33,464 bases of DNA from Bacteroidales bacterium (GCA_016931575.1 JAFGEO010000013.1:1-33464); one strand, 5' to 3'; positions 1 to 7,535 are shown, numbered from the stretch's first letter. Numbers and translations are program-made. The notes: generated from the letters alone by a model not told the origin.

Positions 1-39
1 CAGCACAAATAAGAATAGTATCGAAAAAACTGATTTCAT
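1..39 (-). CDS. N-terminus of a secreted protein (partial, runs off the left edge)
   Basis: Only the first 13 codons lie in the window, read leftwards from an ATG at 39. They give Met-Lys-Ser followed by a run of hydrophobic residues (MKSVFSILFLFVL). A basic residue and then a hydrophobic core is what the start of a Sec signal peptide or lipoprotein signal looks like. The gene diverges from the iron-sulfur gene at 185, so the 145 bp between them would hold both promoters. I see no perfect -7 element for this gene. The product cannot be identified from the fragment, and the call could be wrong because so little is visible. Confidence 0.4.
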   Translation of the reverse strand, partial: MKSVFSILFLFVL

Positions 40-117
40 AAGGGTATCCCGCGCTACATTACCTTCAGGTCTTAAACCGTTTTCGGATGATGATTAAACG
101 AAATTATAGAGTATTAG

Positions 118-146
118 TTGTAAAAAGGTAATACTTTTTAAATTTG
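118..146 (+). promoter_or_regulatory. Predicted promoter of the YjdI/CDGSH gene
   Basis: TTG at 118-120, an 18-bp spacer and TAAATTTG at 139-146 match the Bacteroidota promoter consensus (TTG/TTTG and TAnnTTTG). The start codon at 185 lies about 30 nt after the expected transcription start. Confidence 0.5.
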
Positions 147-184
147 ATTCTTCAACTTTACAATTTAGACAAATTTAGCGCAGA

Positions 185-673
185 ATGGACACTGACGACC
201 GCAAAAACAGTAGTGACAGGGAATATACCAATGGTGAGATCACCGTTTATTGGCGACCTTCGAAATGCATTCATGTTACCACCTGCTATCGTGAGCTTAT
301 CGAAGTTTTTAATCCCAGAAAACGTCCATGGATTAATATGGACGGGGCTTCCACCGAGGAGATAATCCGCGTTGTCGATCTTTGCCCTACGGATGCCCTG
401 AGCTATACCCGGAATGGTGAAGCAGAACAAAGGGAAGCTAAGCCCTCCGGATCTGTCAGCACAGAAACCCCGCTTGTTGATTTTAAGGCTGTGGCTGATA
501 TCCGGGTAATGAAGGATGGGCCCCTGCTGGTGAAAGGTGATTTCACCATCACCGGCTCCGACGGAGAAAAAATGAAATCCATGAAGATCGCTTCTTTCTG
601 TCGCTGCGGTCAGTCCCTGAAGATGCCTTTCTGTGACGGCACCCACCGGAAGATCCGGTTTAGTTCCAAATAG
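185..673 (+). CDS. Iron-sulfur protein: YjdI-like domain fused to CDGSH domain
   Basis: The protein has 162 residues and two recognisable parts. Residues about 17-75 resemble the YjdI/Fer4_19 domain: Cys28 followed by His30, Cys34, a proline/tryptophan stretch near 48-49, and Cys67 in a VDLCPTDAL segment. The C-terminal part, residues about 100-160, carries the complete CDGSH signature, with Cys139, Cys141, Cys150 and His154 in the order C-x-C-x2-S-x3-P-x-C-D-G-T-H. In the family these three Cys and one His hold a redox-active [2Fe-2S] cluster. The two domains are often separate genes or fused as here. No signal peptide is present, so it should be cytoplasmic. The physiological partner is unknown. 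The arginine deiminase gene starts 62 bp downstream on the same strand and may be cotranscribed, but no functional link is evident. Confidence 0.85.
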   Translation: MDTDDRKNSSDREYTNGEITVYWRPSKCIHVTTCYRELIEVFNPRKRPWINMDGASTEEIIRVVDLCPTDALSYTRNGEAEQREAKPSGSVSTETPLVDFKAVADIRVMKDGPLLVKGDFTITGSDGEKMKSMKIASFCRCGQSLKMPFCDGTHRKIRFSSK

Positions 674-735
674 CCACATGACCAAGCTCATTGCCCGAAT
701 TACAGAATTGGATTAACTTTCGTGAAAACTATACC

Positions 736-1977
736 ATGATTGAATTAAATATCAAGTCGGAAACCGCAAAGCTAAAAGCTGTATTACTTCATGAACCTGG
801 ACCGGAAGTCGAGAATATGACCCCGACAACTGCTGAGAGGGCGCTCTATAGCGATATCCTCAACTTGTCTGTGGCATCGAGGGAATACAGCCAGTTTAAG
901 GAGGTACTGAAGCGGGTATCAAAAGTTTACGAGCTTAAAGATCTGCTGATTGATGTGCTGAAGAATGAAGATGCCCGGAATGAAATCATCCAGGTATTAA
1001 CAGCTTTCTCAAGGTATGGTCTCCTGCCTGAACAGCTGAATGAGCTTTCGGCCGAGGAACTTGGCCGCCAGATTATTGAAGGGGTGCCCTATTCATCACT
1101 CTCGCTTTCCAGTTTTCTGCTGAAGGAAAAATACCTGATCAGTCCCCTCCACAATGCTTTCTATATGCGCGATCCTTCCTTCATTCTCGGGAAAGCGGTT
1201 TTTGTCAGCTCCATGGCAAAACAGATCCGGGTACCGGAAGCATTGGTCATGCGCAGTATCTTTAAACACCATTCGGAGTTTGACGCGGAGGTGATAAGCA
1301 TCCGTGAGACTGCTGCAACCGAGTTACACCCTATTTCTATTGAAGGAGGGGATGTTATTGCGCTGAGCGATGATACTCTGATTTTGGGGATCGGTAACAG
1401 GACTTCGGTTCAGGCGGCTGATGCCCTGATCAAGCAAATTGCCAATAAGACCGAGATTAAAAGTATCTTTGTGCAGGAATTGCCTGATCAGCCGGAATCC
1501 TTTATACACCTGGATATGGTGTTTACGCTGCTGGATAATGATGAGTGTATGGTGTATAAACCCTTGATCCTTGATGAAAACCGCTACCATACCGTGCATA
1601 TTCAGATACGCAACCAGGAAGTTTACAGGATCAGCTATGTTAACAACCTGCTGGAAGGTCTCAAAAAAGTTGGCTATAACCTGCATCCTTTGTATTGCGG
1701 TGGCAAAGAAAAGAAATACCAGGACCGCGAGCAGTGGCACAGCGGCGCAAACCTCTTTGCTTTTGGTCCGGGACAGCTGATAGCCTACGAAAGGAATATC
1801 TATACCCTTGAGGAGCTTTCGGACCATCAGTATGAAATTGTAAAGGCAGCAGATTTTGTGAAGGATTCCCAAAGGTATGCAAACACCAAAAAGCTGATCG
1901 TCACCATCGAAGGCTCAGAGCTTTCCAGGGGCGGGGGAGGTGCCCGGTGTATGACACTTCCCCTTGTGCGTGAATAA
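736..1977 (+). CDS. arcA: Arginine deiminase
   Basis: Hydrolyses L-arginine to L-citrulline and ammonia, the first step of the arginine deiminase pathway. The family's catalytic positions are all visible (413-residue numbering): Asp146 in MRDP, Glu203 in IEGGD, His258 and Asp260 in HLDMVFT, and nucleophile Cys405 in a Gly-rich GGGGARCM segment six residues from a conserved proline-leucine end. The N-terminal LLHEPGPEVE segment also fits. Length is typical (about 405-418). A TTG at 691 would extend the frame by 15 residues, but the ATG at 736 puts the family's usual N-terminus at the protein start, so I chose it. No ornithine carbamoyltransferase, carbamate kinase or arginine/ornithine antiporter gene lies next to it, so the rest of the pathway must be elsewhere or this enzyme serves citrulline production. 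A related amidinohydrolase activity cannot be fully excluded. Confidence 0.82.
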   Translation: MIELNIKSETAKLKAVLLHEPGPEVENMTPTTAERALYSDILNLSVASREYSQFKEVLKRVSKVYELKDLLIDVLKNEDARNEIIQVLTAFSRYGLLPEQLNELSAEELGRQIIEGVPYSSLSLSSFLLKEKYLISPLHNAFYMRDPSFILGKAVFVSSMAKQIRVPEALVMRSIFKHHSEFDAEVISIRETAATELHPISIEGGDVIALSDDTLILGIGNRTSVQAADALIKQIANKTEIKSIFVQELPDQPESFIHLDMVFTLLDNDECMVYKPLILDENRYHTVHIQIRNQEVYRISYVNNLLEGLKKVGYNLHPLYCGGKEKKYQDREQWHSGANLFAFGPGQLIAYERNIYTLEELSDHQYEIVKAADFVKDSQRYANTKKLIVTIEGSELSRGGGGARCMTLPLVRE

Positions 1978-1998
1978 GGAAGGATATACCCTAATCGC

Positions 1999-2298
1999 CT
2001 ATATGAACTGTATTTCTACCTCTTCGCCTTTTTGATTCAGGGTGAAATATTTATCAAGGCTTAAGGTGCTGTTTTGATTTTTGCATGAGGCTTCCAGTTT
2101 TCCTTTCAGTTTTTTCATTTCTTCCGGATCAACGTCCTGGTGAAAATGACAGAAGAAGTTATTTTCAGTGTTGTCATCATAGCGAAGGATGAAAGCGGTA
2201 TAATCAGGGAAAACCAGGTCATCATAAGCGTAGCTGATCTCAAGCCCTGTAGCTTCATCTATGATCTTGCGCACTTTCTCTAAATCTCTGTATTTCAT
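1999..2298 (-). CDS. Unknown 99-residue protein, last gene of the Nif11 microcluster
   Basis: I do not recognise this protein. It has 99 residues, is rich in charged and aromatic residues, lacks a signal peptide or membrane segment, and looks like a small alpha/beta fold: an N-terminal helix (about residues 3-17), strands around 20-45 and a Lys-rich helix about 57-70. It contains two Cys (about 49 and 71) with His-x-His between them, but no clear metal motif. The ATG at 2298 is 9 nt after the stop of the Nif11-like gene, with GAAAG just upstream, so the two are almost certainly cotranscribed. It converges with arcA across only 21 bp, and I see no terminator there. Confidence 0.65.
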   Translation of the reverse strand: MKYRDLEKVRKIIDEATGLEISYAYDDLVFPDYTAFILRYDDNTENNFFCHFHQDVDPEEMKKLKGKLEASCKNQNSTLSLDKYFTLNQKGEEVEIQFI

Positions 2299-2307
2299 GC
2301 TTTCAAA

Positions 2308-2529
2308 TTATAACAGTGAGAACCACATTCGAATTTCCTGAACCACATCAGCTTCTTCATAGGTCTGGCATTTTACCAGCTGCATGTTGATGGCATTTTC
2401 AAAATCTCCTTCGTCGAACTTTAGTGCATGCAGCAATTCTTCCCTCGACCGGCTTGAATTGCACCGGTCACGCAAGGTGTTGTCTTTACTTACCTGCCGG
2501 ACAAATTTCAGTGCATTTCCTAATGACAT
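2308..2529 (-). CDS. Nif11-like small protein
   Basis: The 73-residue product begins MSLGNALKFVRQV and continues with a Lys-Asp-Asn-Thr-Leu-Arg segment, then a Ser-Arg-Glu-Glu-Leu helix and FDEGDFENAI. This order of helices (MS-x2-x-a-x-x-F, then D/N-x-x-L, then a predicted acidic F-x-x-x-x-F/L segment) matches the Nif11 family. Family members occur in nitrogen-fixation gene sets and, as N-terminal leaders, in peptide natural-product precursors. Here there is no Gly-Gly cleavage motif and no Cys-rich core after the domain; the C-terminus instead has a further acidic helix ending RMWFSLL. So it looks like a free-standing Nif11-domain protein, not a leader plus core. It starts 11 bp after the Cys/Ser-rich small frame and ends 9 bp before the 99-residue gene. 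Confidence 0.65.
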   Translation of the reverse strand: MSLGNALKFVRQVSKDNTLRDRCNSSRSREELLHALKFDEGDFENAINMQLVKCQTYEEADVVQEIRMWFSLL

Positions 2530-2540
2530 AGTTTCAATTA

Positions 2541-2675
2541 TTATGCGTTAAGCCTTGAACTGCTGGAGCTGCAGGACCCGCCTGAACAGCTAGAGCTGTG
2601 AGCCATTGCAGACAGCTGGGCTAGTTGCGGTTCAACCCTCGCTGCCTGCCCATTCTGATGCTCCGGATTCAACAT
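2541..2675 (-). CDS. Small Cys/Ser-rich frame (44 codons); possibly the C-terminal half of the NifX-like gene
   Basis: A frame from ATG at 2675 to TAA at 2541 encodes 44 residues whose C-terminal third is almost only Ser, Gly and Cys (SSSCSGGSCSSSSS at residues 27-40), with two Cys spaced C-x4-C. It overlaps the NifX-like frame by 44 bp and stops 11 bp before the Nif11-like ATG, which is tight operon spacing. Two readings fit. It may be the tail of the NifX-like protein, reached by a +1 shift at that frame's TGA, giving a 95-residue protein with a Cys-rich, possibly metal-binding end. Or it may be an independent small peptide; a Ser/Cys/Gly run next to a Nif11-like gene would also suit a modified-peptide precursor, though no modifying enzyme is nearby. 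I favour the first reading. Confidence 0.4.
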   Translation of the reverse strand: MLNPEHQNGQAARVEPQLAQLSAMAHSSSCSGGSCSSSSSRLNA

Positions 2676-2829
2676 CCTTGAGGAATACCTCCCTGGCGTT
2701 GTGAAATCCGCCAACAAGTTTTACATAACTTGCTTCCTGATTTTTTATTGGAATAATCACGTTCATATCGTACAGGATTGATGTGCTGCTGTTCAGAAAA
2801 CAGATAGCATGCCACGGAATAAAACCCAT
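2632..2829 (-). CDS. NifX/NifB-domain-like protein, frame ends early
   Basis: The 65-codon frame contains, from Met22 on, a stretch that fits the start of the NifB/NifX/NafY (dinitrogenase iron-molybdenum cofactor biosynthesis) fold: a beta strand NVIIPIKNQ, then GFHNA-x3-F and DVESG. These align without gaps to the family's usual HFG-x-A-x2-F-x3-D-V-E-x-G spacing. The normal domain is about 100 residues, so this one is cut short by the TGA at 2634-2632, and the sequence continues in the +1 frame into the Cys/Ser-rich tail. ATG at 2829 sits only about 7 nt after a predicted -7 element, so translation may really begin at the internal ATG at 2766. The family assignment rests on a short pattern and is tentative. 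Confidence 0.42.
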   Translation of the reverse strand: MGFIPWHAICFLNSSTSILYDMNVIIPIKNQEASYVKLVGGFHNAREVFLKDVESGASEWAGSEG

Positions 2830-2836
2830 TGTAAAT

Positions 2837-2844
2837 CAAATATA
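2837..2844 (-). promoter_or_regulatory. Predicted -7 element of the microcluster
   Basis: TATATTTG, read on the minus strand, exactly fits TAnnTTTG. No good TTTG is seen at the expected upstream distance. It lies between the sucC stop (2952) and the small genes, so these genes may be transcribed independently of sucC. Confidence 0.35.
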
Positions 2845-2951
2845 TGCAGAATACCTGTAAAGGCTGAAAACTACATATTTGTAGGCTTTAACGACAGGGG
2901 GTACAAAATTGTAGTTCCGGGAAGAATCCTGAACAGCTTGACCGGAACGGA

Positions 2952-4142
2952 CTAGTTCATCACTGCTTTTACTTTCTCTGCAGCTTCCTGCAGGGTAATG
3001 GCAGAGTGTACTTTCAGTCCTGATTCATCGATCAGTTTCTTTCCTCCTTCGGCATTCGTTCCCTGCAAACGGACGATGACAGGGATAGGGATATCGCCAA
3101 TGGCTTTATAGGCATCGACCACACCTTGCGCCACGCGGTCGCAGCGAACAATGCCACCGAAGATATTGATCAGGATTGCCTGAACGTTGGGGTCCTTCAT
3201 GATAATTCTGAATCCGGCTTCAACGGTTTCGGCATTGGCAGTTCCCCCTACATCCAGAAAGTTGGCAGGATCGCCCCCCGAAAGTTTGATGATGTCCATG
3301 GTGGCCATTGCCAGACCGGCCCCATTAACCATACAACCAACGTTACCGTCGAGTTTAATGAAATTCAGGTGGTATTTTGAAGCCTCCACCTCAGAAGCAT
3401 CTTCTTCATTGAGGTCCCGCATCTCTTCGATCTCAGGATGTCGGTAGAGGGCGTTGTCATCTATATTTACCTTACTGTCGGCAGCAAAAATCCTGTTATC
3501 CGAAGTTTTTACAACCGGATTGATCTCAAATAGGGATGCATCACTGGCCAGGTAAGCTTTATACAAGGCTGAGACGAATTTAGTCATCTCTTTGAAAGCT
3601 GTGCCGGATAGCTTCAGGTTAAAAGCGATCTTACGGGTCTGAAATGCCTGCAGGCCTATTCCCGGATCGATTTCCTCTTTGAATATCAGTTCAGGGGTCT
3701 TTTCAGCAACAGTTTCAATGTCCATTCCCCCTTCAGTGGAGTACATGATGATATTTTTTCCGCTTGCCCGGTTTAGCAGGATACTCATGTAGTATTCTTC
3801 CACCCTGGATTCTCCGGGATAATAAATCCCCTGCTCAACCAGTATTTTCTGTACCAGTTTCCCCTCGGGGCCGGTCTGGTGAGTAACCAGGGTCATTCCA
3901 AGGATATCGCCGGCATATTTTTTCACGTCCTCATAGGATTTGGCGATCTTCACTCCTCCGCCTTTACCGCGTCCTCCGGCATGGATCTGGGCTTTAACCG
4001 CCCAGGTATCGGTACCTGTCTGAGCAGTGATCTCTTTGGCAGCTTCTACGGCTTCTTCAACAGAAAAGGCCACTTTACCTACCGGTACCTGTACCTTGTA
4101 TTTTGCTAAGATGGATTTTCCCTGATATTCGTGAATATTCAT
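2952..4142 (-). CDS. sucC: Succinyl-CoA synthetase, beta subunit
   Basis: Beta subunit of succinate-CoA ligase, which interconverts succinyl-CoA and succinate with formation of ATP or GTP in the TCA cycle. The 396 residues are full length. The start MNIHEYQGK is the family hallmark. The ATP-grasp part shows the Gly-rich [10 protein letters not shown] loop (about residues 53-62), NPVVKT (about 208) and [10 protein letters not shown]. The CoA-ligase part has FLDVGG (about 295) and [10 protein letters not shown] (about 328-337). A good ribosome binding site (AGGAG) lies just upstream of the ATG at 4142. The alpha-subunit gene sucD is not next to it; the neighbours are the small Nif11 cluster downstream and a divergent RNA methyltransferase. 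Unlinked sucC and sucD are known in some Bacteroidota. Confidence 0.97.
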   Translation of the reverse strand: MNIHEYQGKSILAKYKVQVPVGKVAFSVEEAVEAAKEITAQTGTDTWAVKAQIHAGGRGKGGGVKIAKSYEDVKKYAGDILGMTLVTHQTGPEGKLVQKILVEQGIYYPGESRVEEYYMSILLNRASGKNIIMYSTEGGMDIETVAEKTPELIFKEEIDPGIGLQAFQTRKIAFNLKLSGTAFKEMTKFVSALYKAYLASDASLFEINPVVKTSDNRIFAADSKVNIDDNALYRHPEIEEMRDLNEEDASEVEASKYHLNFIKLDGNVGCMVNGAGLAMATMDIIKLSGGDPANFLDVGGTANAETVEAGFRIIMKDPNVQAILINIFGGIVRCDRVAQGVVDAYKAIGDIPIPVIVRLQGTNAEGGKKLIDESGLKVHSAITLQEAAEKVKAVMN

Positions 4143-4263
4143 AATTTTCTCCTGCTTTTAATGGCCTACGAAAATATCCAAAATTTTCAGACTAGCCAAA
4201 CAATTCATTCCGGCCGTCAGGAAGATTTAACGTTCAGCTTTACTCATGTTTATATCCGTATCA

Positions 4264-4294
4264 TTGAAGATATAGATCCTAAGCCTTATTTTTG
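4264..4294 (+). promoter_or_regulatory. Predicted promoter of the RNA methyltransferase gene
   Basis: TTG at 4264-4266, 20 bp, then TATTTTTG at 4287-4294. The expected start of transcription is about 4300, 20 nt before ATG 4320. This supports the shorter start and argues against reading the frame from 4131, which would overlap sucC. Confidence 0.55.
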
Positions 4295-4319
4295 TGAGAA
4301 TATTACAGCTAACAGGAAT

Positions 4320-4856
4320 ATGCGGAAATTATTAAATGAAGAATTAAACCGTCTGAGTGTCGATGAATTTAAACAAGTGGGTAAGATTCCCCTGGTGGTC
4401 ATCCTGGATAATGTCCGCAGCATGCACAATATTGGTTCAGTTTTCCGAAGCTCGGATGCCTTTAGGGTGGAACGGATCTATTTATGTGGCATAACGGCCA
4501 CGCCTCCACATAAGGATATTCATAAAACGGCCCTGGGGGCCACTGAATCGGTTGAATGGTTCTATAAGGGAAATACACTCGATGCGATGGATGAATTAAG
4601 GAGAGAAGGGTATACACTGATTTGTATTGAACAGGCTGAGGGGAGTATTGAACTCCAGGATTTTGATCCGGAAGAAGGAGGAAAATATGCCCTTATTTTT
4701 GGTCACGAAGTACGAGGGGTAGAGCAGGAAGTCGTAGATGCTGCTGATGTATGCGTTGAAATCCCTCAGTTTGGCACCAAACATTCCCTGAATATCTCAG
4801 TATGCGCCGGCATTGCGATCTGGCAGTTTTTCAAGAAGATGTATCCTGGTCAATAA
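4320..4856 (+). CDS. SpoU/TrmH-family RNA methyltransferase
   Basis: A 178-residue SPOUT-class enzyme that should transfer a methyl group from SAM to a ribose 2'-OH in tRNA or rRNA. Motif 1 is seen as LDNVRSMHNIGSVFR (residues about 30-44), motif 2 as LIFGHEVRGVEQEV (about 126-139) and motif 3 as IPQFGTKHSLNISVCAGIAIW (about 149-169). Together these form the SAM-binding knot. The frame is open from 4131, but the N-terminal 63 codons overlap the sucC start, look unlike the family, and sit upstream of a good promoter, so I start at Met 4320. Which nucleotide is modified (for example Gm18 of tRNA) cannot be told from sequence. Confidence 0.88.
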   Translation: MRKLLNEELNRLSVDEFKQVGKIPLVVILDNVRSMHNIGSVFRSSDAFRVERIYLCGITATPPHKDIHKTALGATESVEWFYKGNTLDAMDELRREGYTLICIEQAEGSIELQDFDPEEGGKYALIFGHEVRGVEQEVVDAADVCVEIPQFGTKHSLNISVCAGIAIWQFFKKMYPGQ

Positions 4857-4894
4857 TATAATATCTCTACTACGATCTAGTATTTTCTTTCAAC

Positions 4895-4925
4895 AAAAAA
4901 GGCTGCCCAAAAGGCAGCCTTTTTA
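4895..4925. terminator. Bidirectional terminator between the methyltransferase and lipoprotein genes
   Basis: AAGGCTGCC / GGCAGCCTT hairpin with a CAAAA loop, flanked by six A's on the left and five T's on the right. It therefore has a U-tract on both strands and can serve both convergent genes. Confidence 0.85.
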
Positions 4926-4944
4926 TATGGTAATTTTTAACTAA

Positions 4945-6666
4945 TTACTGTATGATACCTACGAAAGCTTCGTTTCCTGCATATTTCAGGAATTCGCAGT
5001 CTTTCTTAGCGTAATCTTTCATTGCAGCGTCTTTTTCGATCGCCAGTCTGAGGTTAGAGATAACCACCTGGTCGTTAGCGCTACGTGCACCGGCAACAGC
5101 TTTCAGGTAGTAAACAGGGGCACAGTCAGTGTCTCCAAGTTCGCCAAGCGTAGAAAGGCATTTGTTTGCATCGCCGTTCAACAGCTGAGCAAGACCAGCG
5201 TTGAAAGAAGGCTTGTTACCGAAGTAATTAACAGCGGCTGTGTAGTCACCCTGCTTGATCTTAATGATACCGAGGTTGTAGCTAACAGCATCACCAGCGC
5301 TCATAGCAGAAGTAAATAATTGTTCTGCAGTGGCAAGGTCACCATCAGCAAGAGCAACAGCACCTAAGTTGTTTTTAACAATGTCAGTGTCTTTGATTGC
5401 TTTAGCTTTTTCGAAAGCAGCTTTTGCACCGGCAACGTCACCTTCAGCAAGACTAACAAAACCTACGTTGTTGATCGCGCGGATTTCCTCAGGAAATTTA
5501 TTAGCAGTGAAGTTGTAAATTCTCAGCTTTTCAGCATTGTCGTCCGTTAAAGCAGCTGCATAAAGGAGTTCCTCAACAGTCAGTTTTTCAGGAGCATCTT
5601 TAGAGAAAGCAGCGATTTCTTCGTCGGTGTACCCAATGTTATCAACATTGATCATCATCTGTGAGCGACGGAGCAGCGGAAGAACTTCAGTTTTGATTTC
5701 TTCATAAGCTTCAGAAATGTTCTTGATCTCTTTTTCCCTTACAGCAGGGTCTGAGTACATAGAAAGAACACGTAGAATGAGTTGCTTATCCTGAATGTCA
5801 GAAGCTTCCATTAATTCTTTGAAACCGTCCCAGTCTTCGGCAGTCTCGATTGTGCTAAGGAAACCTTTAACATCGTAACCTTCAACATCCATTTTTTTCA
5901 GGGCGCGGGTCAGGTATCTTTCAGCTGAAGTACCACGATTACCGGAAAGTTTTTCGTTAAGCTCGAGTTCACCATCAGGAGAAGCATAAGAAGAGATCTT
6001 AGCGCCTTTAATCTGGATAGTGGAGTCTTTCGTAGCTTTAGCGATTTTTTCCTGGAATGCTTCAACTTCTTCTTTCTTCAATTCGGAATTGCGAACATCT
6101 GATTTGTTGATGACATAAAGGATCTCAGCATCGTAAGTTTCAGGAATGACGCGCTGGAAATTATCGGGCATCAGGATGGCCTTGGGCTTGTTCTGGACCA
6201 GGGTTGGAGTTGCGATAACTCCGTCAGCGATTTTAATGCCGGGGATCGGAATGGCATCTTTTTCCTTGATCTGAACGGCCATGTCAACAACCAGTTCTGA
6301 TTTGAGCATGTCTGCGTTATAAGGCACTTTACCGGTGAAGGTATAGCTGCCGCCTTCCCAGGAAATAACCTGATTGTTAGCTTCTACTTTTTCGCCCTGA
6401 AGAACAGTAGATTCAAATTCAGTTTGTCCGCCTTCGTACTTAAGGATCGGAGTAGCCGTAACAACTGCTTTCTTGTTGAAGTATTTTTCAGGGAAAGTAG
6501 TTTTGACGGTTACCTCTACATCACCGGCATGAGTTTCAAGCGGAGAGGGATTCACATCGTATTTCACTGTCGGGGAGTTTTCTACCATTTTTTTAACGCC
6601 TCCACAACCGCTAAGAACGATGGCAAGAACACCAAGTGTTAATAGGTTCAGCGTAAGTTTTTTCAT
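4945..6666 (-). CDS. Large lipoprotein with OmpA-like and TPR regions
   Basis: The 573-residue protein begins with a lipoprotein signal: two Lys, a hydrophobic stretch, and lipobox LSGC with the modified Cys at 21, followed by Gly-Gly (no Asp at +2). Residues about 30-160 look like beta-rich repeats. Residues about 185-270 resemble an OmpA-type peptidoglycan-contacting domain: a YVINKSDVR strand, an I-x-G-x-ASPDGE-x2-N-x2-LS-x2-R segment, and a long helix. From about 365 to 560 there are TPR-like helix pairs (for example NNVGFVSLAEGDVAGAKAAFEKA and the following NNLGAVALADGDLATAEQLF). It is probably an outer-membrane-anchored envelope scaffold. The gene stands alone, with its own predicted promoter and a strong terminator. 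The exact role is unknown. Confidence 0.85.
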   Translation of the reverse strand: MKKLTLNLLTLGVLAIVLSGCGGVKKMVENSPTVKYDVNPSPLETHAGDVEVTVKTTFPEKYFNKKAVVTATPILKYEGGQTEFESTVLQGEKVEANNQVISWEGGSYTFTGKVPYNADMLKSELVVDMAVQIKEKDAIPIPGIKIADGVIATPTLVQNKPKAILMPDNFQRVIPETYDAEILYVINKSDVRNSELKKEEVEAFQEKIAKATKDSTIQIKGAKISSYASPDGELELNEKLSGNRGTSAERYLTRALKKMDVEGYDVKGFLSTIETAEDWDGFKELMEASDIQDKQLILRVLSMYSDPAVREKEIKNISEAYEEIKTEVLPLLRRSQMMINVDNIGYTDEEIAAFSKDAPEKLTVEELLYAAALTDDNAEKLRIYNFTANKFPEEIRAINNVGFVSLAEGDVAGAKAAFEKAKAIKDTDIVKNNLGAVALADGDLATAEQLFTSAMSAGDAVSYNLGIIKIKQGDYTAAVNYFGNKPSFNAGLAQLLNGDANKCLSTLGELGDTDCAPVYYLKAVAGARSANDQVVISNLRLAIEKDAAMKDYAKKDCEFLKYAGNEAFVGIIQ

Positions 6667-6730
6667 GATCTACTAAATATTTAATTTACAATTTATTGAT
6701 GACGGTTCGATTATGCTTACCGCATTAATA

Positions 6731-6738
6731 CAAACATA
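6731..6738 (-). promoter_or_regulatory. Predicted -7 element of the OmpA/TPR lipoprotein gene
   Basis: TATGTTTG on the minus strand fits TAnnTTTG and lies 65 bp upstream of the ATG at 6666. The -33 region is weak. Confidence 0.4.
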
Positions 6739-6763
6739 AGAATGTTTTCATTATAAAAAAAGT

Positions 6764-6780
6764 AAACCTCAGGGAGGTTT
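6764..6780 (-). terminator. Hairpin with T-tract, probable terminator of the small membrane protein gene
   Basis: AAACCTC / GAGGTTT with a 3-nt loop. On the minus strand it is followed by AC and seven T's. It lies between the membrane protein stop (6956) and the lipoprotein promoter. The rest of the 289-bp gap 6667-6955 is AT-rich, and I see nothing else in it. Confidence 0.5.
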
Positions 6781-6955
6781 TAAATTTTTACTAAAATAAG
6801 AAAAATTCGAAAAAGGCTTAGTTATCAATGGAATAAAATTATTAAGATTTATGATAATGACCCCTTATACGTAAAAACCGGCTGCAGGTTGTGTCGCTCT
6901 TAAGACATAGGATATAAAGCATTTACTGTCAGTAGATTAACAGGTAAGGTGCCTG

Positions 6956-7438
6956 TCAGATCTGAAGATTTTTTTTATAATTCCTCTTATCGGCATATTT
7001 TCCGTATGCCTGACCCAGCAGGAGGCCAAGGGTACTTCCGGACAGAAGAAAGCTTCGATCCCAGGTTTTTCCGACCGTAAAACTCAGTAACAATCCCGCC
7101 AGGAAGCCTGCCAGCAGGCCCAGTAGCGTGTAGAATGCATACAGATAGTGGGCGGGACGGATATGGTGCACCTTGCTCAGATGCGATTCTATCAGGTTTT
7201 TTTTCTTTTCATAGGATTTTCTTCCTCCGGGAGAATTCAGGCATTCAGGGAGGCTTTGGATCATCTCCCCGATGATTTGCCTGTTGTTCTGACAGGCAGG
7301 GCAGGATTCTGCAAATTCCTCTGTCTTTTGAGCCATGAGGGTGATCCGGCCTATACTCAAAAACCTGAAGTCGTTCTTTGGGATGGAAGATCGTTTTTCT
7401 TCCAGCTGATCAAATATTTTATCAGACCATTTTTCCAT
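6956..7438 (-). CDS. Small membrane protein of unknown function
   Basis: I do not recognise this 160-residue protein. The first 90 residues are soluble and charged and include a Cys-x2-Cys pair (Cys46, Cys49, in SCPAC) and a third Cys at 66, with two His near 87-92. This could bind a metal, but the pattern is not a standard finger. Two hydrophobic segments follow (about 100-120 and 130-148), separated by a short polar loop, then a basic tail (YADKRNYKKN) that should lie in the cytoplasm. The N-terminal part and the tail would then both be cytoplasmic. It stands alone between a terminator and the REP-like palindrome. Confidence 0.65.
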   Translation of the reverse strand: MEKWSDKIFDQLEEKRSSIPKNDFRFLSIGRITLMAQKTEEFAESCPACQNNRQIIGEMIQSLPECLNSPGGRKSYEKKKNLIESHLSKVHHIRPAHYLYAFYTLLGLLAGFLAGLLLSFTVGKTWDRSFLLSGSTLGLLLGQAYGKYADKRNYKKNLQI

Positions 7439-7492
7439 ATGAATATCAGCAAAGGGTGGAATAGTTGACGGTTGTGCCGGTTTTAAGTTAAA

Positions 7493-7523
7493 ACGTCATT
7501 CTGAAACAAGTTCAGAATGACGT
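7493..7523. repeat. REP-like perfect palindrome
   Basis: Two 13-nt arms (acgtcattctgaa and its exact complement) around a 5-nt loop (acaag). Palindromes of the type CTGAA-acaag-TTCAG recur between genes in Bacteroidota genomes as dispersed repetitive elements, from my general memory of such sequences. It lies between pnp (stop at 7577) and the small membrane protein gene and may also act as an mRNA 3' end. Confidence 0.6.
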
Positions 7524-7535
7524 GAGACTTTGGGA

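Noticed and set aside
2632-2634. TGA read as selenocysteine in the NifX-like frame
   Set aside because: Read-through gives only 13 more codons before TAG, and no SECIS-like hairpin was noticed after it.
2541-2675. Definite RiPP precursor
   Set aside because: The Ser/Cys/Gly tail next to a Nif11-like gene is suggestive, but there is no modifying enzyme, protease or exporter nearby, so I do not claim it.
4131-4319. Upstream extension of the RNA methyltransferase frame
   Set aside because: It overlaps the sucC start and contains the methyltransferase promoter. The extra residues do not resemble the family.
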